This document shows, piece after piece, positions 25,149 through 33,242 of a DNA stretch of 46,893 nt (position 1 is its first letter; each line of letters begins with the position of its first letter). Source of the stretch: Caccovicinus sp051878975 (GTDB taxonomy: Bacteria > Bacillota > Clostridia > Lachnospirales > Lachnospiraceae); contig JBJELD010000066.1 in NCBI GenBank assembly GCA_051878975.1, positions 1-46,893 on the forward strand, given 5' to 3'. The translations under genes and the position numbers were made by a program. The notes below the pieces were generated by a model. It was not told the origin of the DNA, searched no databases, and saw only the letters and a list, made by a program, of their open reading frames with translations.

Positions 25149-26375
25149 TTATTTCTTGTTCTTTTCTACCTCTGCCATCTTCATTGCACGAACCTTTAAC
25201 GGAAGCCCGAATAAGGTGATGAAGCCGTCTGCATCGTGATGGTCGTATAAATCACCAGTGGTGAAGGAAGCCAGAGACTCGCTGTACAGGGAGTACGGGG
25301 AGGTGGTGCCGGCCTTGATGATATTGCCCTTGTAAAGCTTGAACTTGACTTCGCCGGTCACGTATTCCTGAGTGGATTCTACGAATGCCTGAACCGCTTC
25401 GCGCAGAGGCGTGAACCACTTGCCCTCGTATACGATCTGAGCCATCCGGTTTGCCATATCCTTCTTTACATCCATGGTAGCGCGGTCTAATACCAGCTCT
25501 TCCAGCTGCTTATGTGCTTCCATCAGGATGGTTCCGCCAGGAGTCTCGTAAACGCCGCGGGATTTCATGCCGACTACACGGTTCTCTACGATATCTACGA
25601 TGCCGATGCCGTGTCTGCCGCCCAGCTCATTTAATTTGCGGATGATATCGGCAACCTTCATCTTTTCGCCGTTTACGCTGGTTGGAACGCCTTTTTCAAA
25701 GGTCATCGTCACATATTCGCCTTCATCCGGCGCGTCCTCCGGGGTTACGCTTAATACCAGCATATGCTTGTAATTCGGTTCGAGGGAAGGATCCTCCAGC
25801 TCCAGACCTTCATGGCTGATGTGCCATAAGTTGCGGTCACGGCTGTAGCTGCTGTCTGCGGAGAATGGCAGATTGATGCCCTTCTGACGGCAGTATTCCA
25901 TCTCATCCTCACGGGACTGGAAGGTCCACACATCGGTCATACGCCAGGGAGCGATGATCTTGATGTCCGGAGCCAGCGCCTTGATGCCTAATTCAAAACG
26001 GATCTGGTCGTTGCCCTTTCCGGTAGCACCGTGGCAGATTGCGGAAGCGCCCTCCTTGCGGGCAATTTCAACCAGCTTCTTTGCAATAGCCGGACGGGCC
26101 ATGGAGGTTCCAAGTAAATACTTGTTCTCATAAACGGCATTTGCCTTTACACAAGGCATGATGTAATTCTCACAGAAATCATCGGTCAGATCTTCAATGT
26201 ATAATTTGGAAGCGCCGGATAATTTTGCGCGCTCGTCCAGACCCTCCAGTTCATTTCCCTGGCCGCAGTCCACACAGCAGCAGATTACGTCATAATCAAA
26301 ATGTTCCTTTAACCACGGAATGATTGCGGTGGTATCCAGACCTCCGGAATAAGCTAACACAACTTTCTCTTTCAT
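25149..26375 (-). CDS. argG: Argininosuccinate synthase
   Basis: A 408-residue ATP-dependent ligase joining citrulline and aspartate. The N-type ATP pyrophosphatase P-loop AYSGGLDTT is at residues 9-17. CHGATGKGNDQIRFEL and the family's YSRDRNLWHISHEG, EDPSLEP and GRHGIGIVDIVENRVVGMKSRGVYETPGG are present. TCAGGAGGAGACTCATT precedes the ATG. It is transcribed divergently from argC with palindromic operators in the shared region, consistent with ArgR control. Confidence 0.97.
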   Translation of the reverse strand: MKEKVVLAYSGGLDTTAIIPWLKEHFDYDVICCCVDCGQGNELEGLDERAKLSGASKLYIEDLTDDFCENYIMPCVKANAVYENKYLLGTSMARPAIAKKLVEIARKEGASAICHGATGKGNDQIRFELGIKALAPDIKIIAPWRMTDVWTFQSREDEMEYCRQKGINLPFSADSSYSRDRNLWHISHEGLELEDPSLEPNYKHMLVLSVTPEDAPDEGEYVTMTFEKGVPTSVNGEKMKVADIIRKLNELGGRHGIGIVDIVENRVVGMKSRGVYETPGGTILMEAHKQLEELVLDRATMDVKKDMANRMAQIVYEGKWFTPLREAVQAFVESTQEYVTGEVKFKLYKGNIIKAGTTSPYSLYSESLASFTTGDLYDHHDADGFITLFGLPLKVRAMKMAEVEKNKK

Positions 26376-26446
26376 AATGAGTCTCCTCCTGATTTTAATC
26401 AGATTTTGCTTTATTTTTGAATTTTTTTGTTTGGTGTAAATGAACT

Positions 26447-26461
26447 TTCATAAATATACAA
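26447..26461 (-). promoter_or_regulatory. ARG-box-like site over the argG -10
   Basis: On the minus strand this reads TTGTATATTTATGAA and overlaps the argG -10 box. It resembles the other two sites in this region and the general AT-rich palindrome bound by ArgR. Assignment to ArgR is inference. Confidence 0.45.
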
Positions 26462-26481
26462 CAGAATGATAAAAAAAGCAA
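26453..26481 (-). promoter_or_regulatory. argG promoter
   Basis: On the minus strand, -35 TTGCTT (26476-26481) and -10 TATATT (26453-26458) have a 17-base spacer, about 75 bases before the argG start. Confidence 0.65.
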
Positions 26482-26499
26482 TAGGAAAAAGTGATTTTG

Positions 26500-26511
26500 G
26501 TATATTTATAC
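26500..26511. promoter_or_regulatory. ARG-box-like palindrome between argG and argC
   Basis: GTATA-TT-TATAC is a perfect palindrome with a two-base centre, flanked by TTG and AAA. It lies about 19 bases upstream of the argG -35 and fits an ArgR half-site pair (inference). Confidence 0.5.
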
Positions 26512-26623
26512 AAAAAATGCGAATGCGCGGAAAACGGTCTCCGGCAGGCAGGCGGGCAAACGGAAGGGAGATCAGGACGTGATCGGTTATCTGCAGTGTT
26601 TTTTATAAAGAAATAAAAATAGG

Positions 26624-26652
26624 TTGCATATTATGCATTATAAGTGTATAAT
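26624..26652 (+). promoter_or_regulatory. argC operon promoter
   Basis: A -35 TTGCAT (26624-26629) and -10 TATAAT (26647-26652) are exactly 17 bases apart. The leader to argC is about 155 bases long. A second TATAAT at 26709-26714 has no good -35. Confidence 0.75.
26625..26637. promoter_or_regulatory. ARG-box-like operator overlapping the argC -35
   Basis: TGCATA-T-TATGCA is a perfect palindrome covering the -35 and part of the spacer, so a bound repressor would block RNA polymerase. It resembles the E. coli TGAAT...ATTCA and Bacillus ARG boxes only in general form. Confidence 0.5.
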
Positions 26653-26743
26653 TATAAAACGTTCACGAAAAAACGGAAAAACAGGCTTTTCATTTCCGAA
26701 AAACACGCTATAATATACAATAGCTTTTTTCCTGCTTTGCGGG

Positions 26744-26759
26744 ATCATAATTTTATGAT
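26744..26759. repeat. Perfect palindrome in the argC leader
   Basis: ATCATAA-TT-TTATGAT has 7-base arms and lies downstream of the argC promoter within the transcribed leader, 52 bases before the argC start. It could be a further operator or a small hairpin. Three CTGCAG copies follow close by (26772-26796). Confidence 0.5.
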
Positions 26760-26811
26760 GAAAAATCAGCAGCTGCAGCGCAGACTGCAGGCTGCAGGAT
26801 GGAGGAATGGT

Positions 26812-27852
26812 ATGATAAAGGTTGGAATTATTGGAGCGACCGGTTATGCCGGCGGAGAGCTGGCAAGGCTTTTGCTTCAGAGAGAGGATATCGAGATCAA
26901 ATGGTTTGGCTCAAAAAGCTATGTGGACCAGGATTATGCATCGATTTATCAGAATATGTATCAGCTGGTGGATACGGTGTGCAAAACGGATGATATGAAT
27001 CAGCTTGCAGATGAGGTGGATGTCATTTTTACTGCGACTCCCCAGGGGCTTTGCGCTTCATTAATTAATGAAGAGATTCTGTCCAAGGCGAAGGTGATTG
27101 ATCTGAGTGCAGATTTCCGGATCAAGGATGTGTCGGTTTATGAGGAATGGTACAAGATCAAACATGCAGGCCCGCAGTTTATTGAGGAAGCCGTTTACGG
27201 ACTGCCGGAGATCAACCGGGAAAAGATTCGGAATGCAAGGCTGATTGCGAATCCGGGATGTTATCCGACCTGTTCGTTTTTATCGGTTTATCCGCTGGTA
27301 AGGGAGGGACTGATCGATCCGTCTACCCTGATTATTGATGCAAAGTCCGGTACCTCCGGGGCTGGAAGAGGAGCGAAGGTCAACAATTTGTACTGCGAAG
27401 TCAATGAGAGCATCAAGGCCTACGGTGTGGCCGGTCACCGCCATACGCCGGAGATCGAGGAGCAGCTTTCCTATGCGGCCGGTCACCCGGTTACCATTAA
27501 TTTTACGCCGCATCTGGTTCCGATGGACCGGGGAATTCTGGTCACGGCTTACGCTTCTCTTACGAAAGAGACTACATACGAAGAGCTGAAAGCGGTATAT
27601 GACCGGTATTATGAAAAGGAAGCGTTTGTCCGCGTTCTGAAAAAGGATGTCTGCCCGGAAACCAGATGGGTAAAGGGAAGTAATTTTGTGGATGTGAATT
27701 TCAGGATCGATCCGAGAACCGGCCGGGTCATCATGATGGGCGCGATGGACAACATGGTAAAGGGCGCAGCCGGTCAGGCGATTCAGAACATGAACCTGAT
27801 GTTCGGGCTGCCGGAGAACAAGGGACTGAAGCTGGTTCCGATGTTCCCATAA
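26812..27852 (+). CDS. argC: N-acetyl-gamma-glutamyl-phosphate reductase
   Basis: A 346-residue NADPH-dependent reductase, third step of ornithine synthesis. The Rossmann start KVGIIGATGYAGGEL (residues 3-17) and active-site cysteine motif NPGCYPTCSFL are present, as are GTSGAGR and the C-terminal HTPEIEEQL, FTPHLVPMDRGI. The start at 26812 is chosen because GGATGGAGGAATGGT lies upstream and MIKVGIIG is the usual N-terminus. An open extension of 56 codons upstream overlaps the promoter and is not real. It is the first gene of argC-GNAT-argJ-argB-argD. Confidence 0.96.
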   Translation: MIKVGIIGATGYAGGELARLLLQREDIEIKWFGSKSYVDQDYASIYQNMYQLVDTVCKTDDMNQLADEVDVIFTATPQGLCASLINEEILSKAKVIDLSADFRIKDVSVYEEWYKIKHAGPQFIEEAVYGLPEINREKIRNARLIANPGCYPTCSFLSVYPLVREGLIDPSTLIIDAKSGTSGAGRGAKVNNLYCEVNESIKAYGVAGHRHTPEIEEQLSYAAGHPVTINFTPHLVPMDRGILVTAYASLTKETTYEELKAVYDRYYEKEAFVRVLKKDVCPETRWVKGSNFVDVNFRIDPRTGRVIMMGAMDNMVKGAAGQAIQNMNLMFGLPENKGLKLVPMFP

Positions 27853-27886
27853 AGGAAAGAAAAGACAGGATTCAAAGGAGTTTTTT

Positions 27887-28351
27887 ATGCCAGGCACATT
27901 GGACATTCTGATCCGGGAGATGGTTCCGGAGGATTATGATGCAGTTTACAGGCTCTGGATGAGCATCAAAGGATTTGGAATCCGCTCGATCGATGATTCC
28001 AGGGAAGGAGTGGAGCGGTTTCTCCGGAGGAACCCGACCACCAGTGTGGTTGCTGTGCAGAACGGTCGGATCATCGGAGACATTCTCTGCGGACATGACG
28101 GGCGCACCGGATACTTTTATCATGTCTGTGTGGAAAAAAGCTATCGGAAGCACGGAATCGGCTATAAGATGGCGCATGCCTGCATGGCGGCTCTGAAAAA
28201 AGAGGGAATCAACAAGATCAGCCTGATTGCCTTTAAGTCCAACGAGGTCGGCAATGCCTTCTGGAAGGGACTGGGCTGGAACAGCCGGGATGATGTAAAT
28301 TTCTACGACATTGTTCTGAATGAAGAGAATACTACGAATTTTATCAAATAA
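27887..28351 (+). CDS. GNAT-family N-acetyltransferase inside the arg operon
   Basis: A 154-residue single-domain GNAT. The acetyl-CoA pyrophosphate loop is VEKSYRKHGIGYKM (about residues 82-95), preceded by the beta4-like segment YFYHVCV and followed by ISLIAFKSNEVGNAFWKGLGW. TTCAAAGGAGTTTTTT precedes the ATG. It sits 34 bases after argC and 119 before argJ on the same strand, so it is probably co-expressed with acetylated arginine precursors. It could be a short N-acetylglutamate synthase that primes the cycle, or an unrelated acetyltransferase. Nothing in the sequence settles this. Confidence 0.85.
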   Translation: MPGTLDILIREMVPEDYDAVYRLWMSIKGFGIRSIDDSREGVERFLRRNPTTSVVAVQNGRIIGDILCGHDGRTGYFYHVCVEKSYRKHGIGYKMAHACMAALKKEGINKISLIAFKSNEVGNAFWKGLGWNSRDDVNFYDIVLNEENTTNFIK

Positions 28352-28470
28352 ACAGCAGCGGCTGTAGGAGATGCTCCTGAAGCTCCTGCTGCTGCGGACT
28401 TTGCGGCTGATATTTTCCGGACGCAGGTGGAATTTAGAAAATACAGGAAGGATAATTGGAGGAATGAGTG

Positions 28471-29694
28471 ATGAAACAGATCGAAGGCGGCGTGACCGCA
28501 GCAAAGGGGTTCCAGGCAGCATCCTGTGCGGCCGGAATTAAATATCAGAATCGTCAGGACATGGCTATGATTTTCAGCGAGACGCCATGTCGGTCAGCAG
28601 GTACCTTTACGACCAATCTGGTAAAGGCGGCTCCGGTAAAATGGGACCGGAATCAGGTGGAGAGCGGGGCAGCCGCTCAGGCGGTGGTAGTCAATGCCGG
28701 TATTGCCAATGCCTGCACCGGGGAAGAAGGAATGGAATACTGCCGCCGGACGGCTGAGGCGGCCGGAAAGATATTGGGAATCCCCATGGAATCTGTGCTG
28801 GTGGCTTCTACCGGCGTGATCGGCATGCAGCTGCCCATGGACCGGATTGTAAACGGCATTCAAATGATGGCGCCGGAGCTGGGAGGCAGCCTGGAAAAGG
28901 GCGAGGCCGCTTCCAGGGCGATCATGACCACCGATACGAAGAACAAGCAGGTGGCCGTGGAGTTTGAAATCGGAGGAAAAACCGTGACCATCGGCGGCAT
29001 GTGCAAGGGATCCGGAATGATTCATCCCAATATGTGCACGATGTTAAGCTTTGTGACCACTGATGCGGCGATCAGCAAGGAGCTTTTGGTGGAAGCACTG
29101 CGGGAGGATATCAAAGACACCTACAATATGATTTCGGTAGACGGAGATACCTCTACCAATGATACGGTGCTTCTTCTGGCGAACGGTCAGGCGGAAAATC
29201 CGGAGATCACGGAGAAAGGAGCGGATTACGATGCCTTCTGCAAGGCGCTGAATTTTGTCAACGAAACACTGGCAAAAAAGATGGCCGGAGACGGAGAGGG
29301 CTGTACCGCTTTATTTGAGGTGAAGATTGTGGGGGCAGAGAGCAAGGCGCAGGCCGTTACTCTGGCGAAATCGGTCATTACCTCCAATCTGACTAAAGCC
29401 GCGATTTTCGGTCATGACGCAAACTGGGGACGGATCCTCTGTGCCATGGGCTATTCCGGAGCGCAGTTTGATCCCGAAAAGGTGGATCTGTTCTTTGAGA
29501 GTGCAGCCGGGAAGCTGCAGATCATTGAAAATGGTGTGGCGGTGGATTACAGTGAAGAAGAAGCGACGAAGATTCTGTCTGAGCCGGAGGTAACGGCAGT
29601 GGCGGATATCAAGATGGGAGACGCTTCTGCCACGGCCTGGGGCTGTGACCTGACCTTTGATTATGTGAAAATCAATGCCGATTATCGGTCCTGA
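28471..29694 (+). CDS. argJ: Bifunctional ornithine acetyltransferase / N-acetylglutamate synthase
   Basis: A 407-residue ArgJ that transfers acetyl from N-acetylornithine to glutamate. It matures by self-cleavage. The cleavage motif reads GSGMIHPNMCTMLSFVTTDA, with Thr as new N-terminal nucleophile; the residue before it is Cys where Ala is common. TGVIG (oxyanion region) and FGHDANWGRILCAMGYSG are present. The ATG at 28471 lies 7 bases after GGAGGA; a GTG at 28468 directly before it is less likely. It indicates the energy-saving acetyl-recycling form of arginine synthesis. Confidence 0.95.
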   Translation: MKQIEGGVTAAKGFQAASCAAGIKYQNRQDMAMIFSETPCRSAGTFTTNLVKAAPVKWDRNQVESGAAAQAVVVNAGIANACTGEEGMEYCRRTAEAAGKILGIPMESVLVASTGVIGMQLPMDRIVNGIQMMAPELGGSLEKGEAASRAIMTTDTKNKQVAVEFEIGGKTVTIGGMCKGSGMIHPNMCTMLSFVTTDAAISKELLVEALREDIKDTYNMISVDGDTSTNDTVLLLANGQAENPEITEKGADYDAFCKALNFVNETLAKKMAGDGEGCTALFEVKIVGAESKAQAVTLAKSVITSNLTKAAIFGHDANWGRILCAMGYSGAQFDPEKVDLFFESAAGKLQIIENGVAVDYSEEEATKILSEPEVTAVADIKMGDASATAWGCDLTFDYVKINADYRS

Positions 29695-29722
29695 TTTTTT
29701 ATAGAATGGAGAGTGAATGCTG

Positions 29723-30622
29723 ATGGAGATGGATCCGATTATTATGCAGAAGGCGGAGACCTTGATTGAGGCGCTGCCTTATATTCAGCGGTTTAACCGC
29801 AAGGTGATCGTGGTGAAATACGGCGGAAGTGCCATGGTGGATGAAAAGCTGAAAAAGCAGGTGATTCAGGATGTGGTGCTTTTAAAGCTGACCGGTTTTA
29901 AACCGATTATTGTACACGGCGGCGGCAAGGAGATCAGCCGCTGGGTCGGTAAGGTAGGCATGGAGCCTCATTTTGTCAATGGACTTCGCGTGACGGATGA
30001 ACCGACCATGGAAATTGCGGAGATGGTTCTGAATAAAGTGAATAAGAGTCTGGTGCAGCTGGTCAATGAGCTGGGCGTAAAGGCAGTCGGCATCAGCGGC
30101 AAGGACGGCATGATGCTGAAATGTAAGAAAAAATATTCCAAGGGCGAGGACATCGGCTTTGTAGGTGAAGTAGAGGAAGTAAATCCGAAGATCATCTATG
30201 ATCTGCTGGAGAAGGATTTTCTTCCGATCATCTGCCCGATCGGCTTTGATGAAAATTTTTATTCTTATAATATTAATGCGGATGATGCGGCCTGCGCCAT
30301 TGCCACGGCCATGAAAGCGGAGAAACTGGCATTTTTGACGGATGTGGAAGGCGTTTACCGGGATTTTGAGGATAAGGATTCGCTGATCTCGGAGATGACC
30401 ATTGAGGAGGCACAGGATTTCGTGACGAACGGAGGTCTGGGCGGCGGCATGCTTCCGAAGCTGCAGAACTGCATCGATGCCATTCAGAAGGGGGTTTCCC
30501 GGGTACATATTCTGGATGGACGGATTCCGCACTGCCTGCTTCTGGAAATCTTTACAAATAAGGGAATCGGAACGGCGATCTTAAATTCCAGGGAGGAGCG
30601 GTATTATCATGAAGAAAAGTAA
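29723..30622 (+). CDS. argB: Acetylglutamate kinase
   Basis: An amino-acid-kinase-family enzyme of about 299 residues, second step of ornithine synthesis. KVIVVKYGGSAM (phosphate-binding Lys), IIVHGGGKEIS, FVNGLRVTD and the C-terminal LTDVEGVYRDFEDKDSLISE, GGLGGGMLPKL are family hallmarks. The N-terminal helix before the kinase core (QKAETLIEALPYIQRFN) resembles the arginine-sensitive hexameric type, so feedback inhibition by arginine is likely. The start is uncertain: ATG at 29717, 29723 or 29729. I choose 29723 for its 9-base distance from GGAGAG. Its 3' end overlaps argD by 14 bases. Confidence 0.94.
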   Translation: MEMDPIIMQKAETLIEALPYIQRFNRKVIVVKYGGSAMVDEKLKKQVIQDVVLLKLTGFKPIIVHGGGKEISRWVGKVGMEPHFVNGLRVTDEPTMEIAEMVLNKVNKSLVQLVNELGVKAVGISGKDGMMLKCKKKYSKGEDIGFVGEVEEVNPKIIYDLLEKDFLPIICPIGFDENFYSYNINADDAACAIATAMKAEKLAFLTDVEGVYRDFEDKDSLISEMTIEEAQDFVTNGGLGGGMLPKLQNCIDAIQKGVSRVHILDGRIPHCLLLEIFTNKGIGTAILNSREERYYHEEK

Positions 30623-31823
30623 GGAAGCCTGGATCTCGGAAGGAGAAGCAGCGTTTTATAAAACCTATAACCGGTTTCCGGTTGTATTTGAAAGAGGACA
30701 GGGTCTGCATCTTTATGATACGGACGGTCAGGAGTATCTGGATTTTTACGCCGGAATCGCAGTGAATGCGCTGGGCTACGGCGATCCGGAATATACGGCA
30801 TGGATCAAGGAGCAGGCAGACAGACTGCTTCATGTTTCCAACTATTTTTATAACACTCCTTCCGTAGAAGCGGCCGAAAAACTGACGAAGGCATCCGGGA
30901 TGGATAAAGTATTTTTTACCAACAGCGGCACCGAGGCGGTGGAAGGCGCCATCAAGATTGCACGCAGGTATGCGTATAATAAAGACGGCGGCCATGATCA
31001 TGAGATCATTGCCATGAAGAATTCCTTTCACGGAAGAAGCATCGGCGCGCTGTCCGTGACGGGAAATGATCATTATCAGGAGCCGTTTCAGCCGCTGCTT
31101 CCGGGAATCCGCTTTGCGGAATTTAATAATCTGGACAGCGTGAAGGCACTGTTTAATGAGAAGACCTGCGCGGTGATTATGGAAACGGTACAGGGCGAGG
31201 GCGGCATTTATCCGGCAGAGCCGGAGTTTATGGAAGGCGTCCGCGCTTTATGCGATGAGCAGGATGCGCTGCTGATTCTGGATGAGATCCAGTGTGGTAT
31301 GGGACGCACCGGGGAGATGTTTGCCTGGCAGCATTACGGTGTGAAGCCGGATGTGATGACTGTGGCAAAGGCGCTGGGAAACGGTGTACCGATAGGGGCA
31401 TTTTTAGCCTGCGGAAAAGCTGCCGCTGCCATGATTCCGGGCGATCACGGAAGCACCTACGGAGGCAATCCGTTTGTCTGCGCGGCGGCTTCCAAAGTAC
31501 TGGATATTTTCGAGACGAGAAATCTGACGGCTCATGTAAAAGAGATCGGACAGTATTTGTGGGAGAAGCTGGAGGAAGTGAAGGAGCAGTTTGAAATCGT
31601 GGCAGACCATCGTGGCCTGGGACTGATGCAGGGGCTGGAGCTGACGGTACCGGTTGGACCGGTCGTGACCAATGCCCTTCTGGAGCAGAAGCTGGTGCTG
31701 ATCAGCGCCGGAACCAACATTATTCGGTTTGTGCCTCCGCTGATCATTGAAAAATCGGATGTGGATGAGATGATTCGGAGACTGAAGACGGCAATCGAAA
31801 CATCTGCACCTGTATCCATGTAA
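30609..31823 (+). CDS. argD: Acetylornithine aminotransferase
   Basis: A 404-residue class III PLP aminotransferase converting N-acetylglutamate semialdehyde to N-acetylornithine. NSGTEAVEGAIKIAR, the NSFHGRSIGALSVTG segment, LILDEIQCGMGRTG and the Schiff-base lysine in MTVAKALGNGVPIGAF are visible. The ATG at 30609 lies within the last codons of argB behind GGGAGGAGCGG, so translation is coupled. It is the last gene of the argC operon and a strong terminator follows. No argF is seen in the window. Confidence 0.94.
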   Translation: MKKSKEAWISEGEAAFYKTYNRFPVVFERGQGLHLYDTDGQEYLDFYAGIAVNALGYGDPEYTAWIKEQADRLLHVSNYFYNTPSVEAAEKLTKASGMDKVFFTNSGTEAVEGAIKIARRYAYNKDGGHDHEIIAMKNSFHGRSIGALSVTGNDHYQEPFQPLLPGIRFAEFNNLDSVKALFNEKTCAVIMETVQGEGGIYPAEPEFMEGVRALCDEQDALLILDEIQCGMGRTGEMFAWQHYGVKPDVMTVAKALGNGVPIGAFLACGKAAAAMIPGDHGSTYGGNPFVCAAASKVLDIFETRNLTAHVKEIGQYLWEKLEEVKEQFEIVADHRGLGLMQGLELTVPVGPVVTNALLEQKLVLISAGTNIIRFVPPLIIEKSDVDEMIRRLKTAIETSAPVSM

Positions 31824-31834
31824 AGATTCACCCG

Positions 31835-31881
31835 GAGAACCGGATTTTGATTCGCTTTTTGCAAAATCCGGTTCTCTTTTT
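31835..31881 (+). terminator. Terminator of the arg operon
   Basis: A 15-base perfect stem, GAGAACCGGATTTTG (31835-31849) with CAAAATCCGGTTCTC (31862-31876), followed by TTTTT. The remaining bases to leuB (31882-32119) hold no gene; a TATAAT at 32095-32100 is the likely leuB -10, without a clear -35. Confidence 0.95.
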
Positions 31882-32119
31882 GTGTTTCTAAAAGCCGAAG
31901 CCCGGGCTTTGACCAGGCTCTTCTCCATGGCGGACCTTCGCCAGCGATGCATACCAGCACACATTCCATAACCTGATTTTATACCACCAATTCCAATCTC
32001 GTATATTCCGGACGGCAGAAATTCGCCGTCTTTTCTTGAAATTCCGTCCCAAATGATTTATTATGGAAAGAACTACACTGATATAGAATCAAGTTATAAT
32101 ATGCAAGGGAGAGAGAACA

Positions 32120-33214
32120 ATGAATTATAATATAGCAGTCATTCCGGGAGACGGAATCGGACCGGAAATCGTGAGAGAGGCCTGCAAGGTGATGGATCAG
32201 GTTGGAAAGGTGTTCGGTCACAGCTTTCAGTATACGGAGGTTCTGATGGGCGGCTGTTCCATTGACGCATACGGGGTTCCGCTTACGGACGAGGCGCTGC
32301 AGACCGCGAAGAACAGTGATTCGGTCCTGCTCGGTGCAGTTGGCGGAAATGTAGGAAATTCCAGATGGTATGATGTAGCTCCGAATCTTCGCCCGGAGGC
32401 CGGACTTCTGGCGATCCGCAAGGGACTGAATCTGTTTGCCAATATGCGCCCGGCCTATCTTTACAAGGAACTGGAAGAGGCCTGCCCGTTAAAAAAGGAG
32501 ATCATCGGGGACGGCTTTGATATGGTCATTATGAGAGAGCTGACCGGCGGCCTGTATTTCGGTGACCGCTGTACGAAGGAAGTAGACGGCGTGATGACGG
32601 CAGTTGATACCCTGACCTACAGCGAGACGGAGATCCGCCGGATCGCGGTCAAGGCCTTTGACATTGCCATGAAGAGAAAGAAACATGTAACCAGTGTGGA
32701 CAAGGCAAATGTGCTGGATTCCTCCCGTCTCTGGAGAAAGGTTGTGGAGGAAGTGGCCAGGGATTATCCGGAAGTGACATTGAATCATATGCTGGTTGAC
32801 AACTGTGCGATGCAGCTGGTGATGAATCCGGGACAATTCGATGTGATTCTGACGGAGAACATGTTCGGCGATATCCTGTCGGATGAGGCCAGCATGATTA
32901 CCGGCTCCATCGGAATGCTGTCTTCTGCCAGCATGAATGAAAGCAAGTTCGGCCTGTATGAACCGAGCCACGGCTCTGCACCGGATATTGCGGGAAAGGA
33001 TCTTGCAAACCCGATCGCAACCATTCTTTCTGCAGCGATGATGCTTCGCTATTCCTTTGATCTGGATGCGGAGGCTGAAGCCATGGAAGCGGCCGTACAG
33101 CAGGTGCTGACCGAAGGCTTCCGGACCGCGGATATTTTCAGCGAGGGCTGTGAAAAGGTTAGCTGCTCGAAGATGGGCGATCTGATCGCGGAGAGAATTC
33201 AGAAGCAGTCTTAA
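32120..33214 (+). CDS. leuB: 3-isopropylmalate dehydrogenase
   Basis: A 364-residue NAD-dependent decarboxylating dehydrogenase of leucine synthesis. IAVIPGDGIGPEIV starts the fold. NLFANMRPAYLY and MRELTGGLYFG bind substrate. The Mg2+/active-site Lys-Asp segment is SVDKANVLDSSRLWRKVV, and DVILTENMFGDILSDEASMITGSIGML and EPSHGSAPDIAGKDLANPIATILSAAMML carry the signature Asp residues. GGGAGAGAGAACA precedes the ATG. leuA, leuC and leuD are not in the window. It is followed at 28 bases by ilvD, so it belongs to a branched-chain operon leuB-ilvD-ilvB. Confidence 0.96.
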   Translation: MNYNIAVIPGDGIGPEIVREACKVMDQVGKVFGHSFQYTEVLMGGCSIDAYGVPLTDEALQTAKNSDSVLLGAVGGNVGNSRWYDVAPNLRPEAGLLAIRKGLNLFANMRPAYLYKELEEACPLKKEIIGDGFDMVIMRELTGGLYFGDRCTKEVDGVMTAVDTLTYSETEIRRIAVKAFDIAMKRKKHVTSVDKANVLDSSRLWRKVVEEVARDYPEVTLNHMLVDNCAMQLVMNPGQFDVILTENMFGDILSDEASMITGSIGMLSSASMNESKFGLYEPSHGSAPDIAGKDLANPIATILSAAMMLRYSFDLDAEAEAMEAAVQQVLTEGFRTADIFSEGCEKVSCSKMGDLIAERIQKQS

Positions 33215-33242
33215 ATCAGTAGATAATCAGGAGGATTTTGGT

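Noticed and set aside
26644..26811. Upstream 56-codon extension of argC
   Set aside because: It overlaps the -10 box of the argC promoter, so it cannot be translated from that transcript, and the real start has a Shine-Dalgarno.
28355..28400. GCAGCAG/CTGCTGC repeats between the GNAT and argJ as terminator or leader
   Set aside because: Weak, GC-rich pairing with no T-run; argJ seems to be in the same operon.
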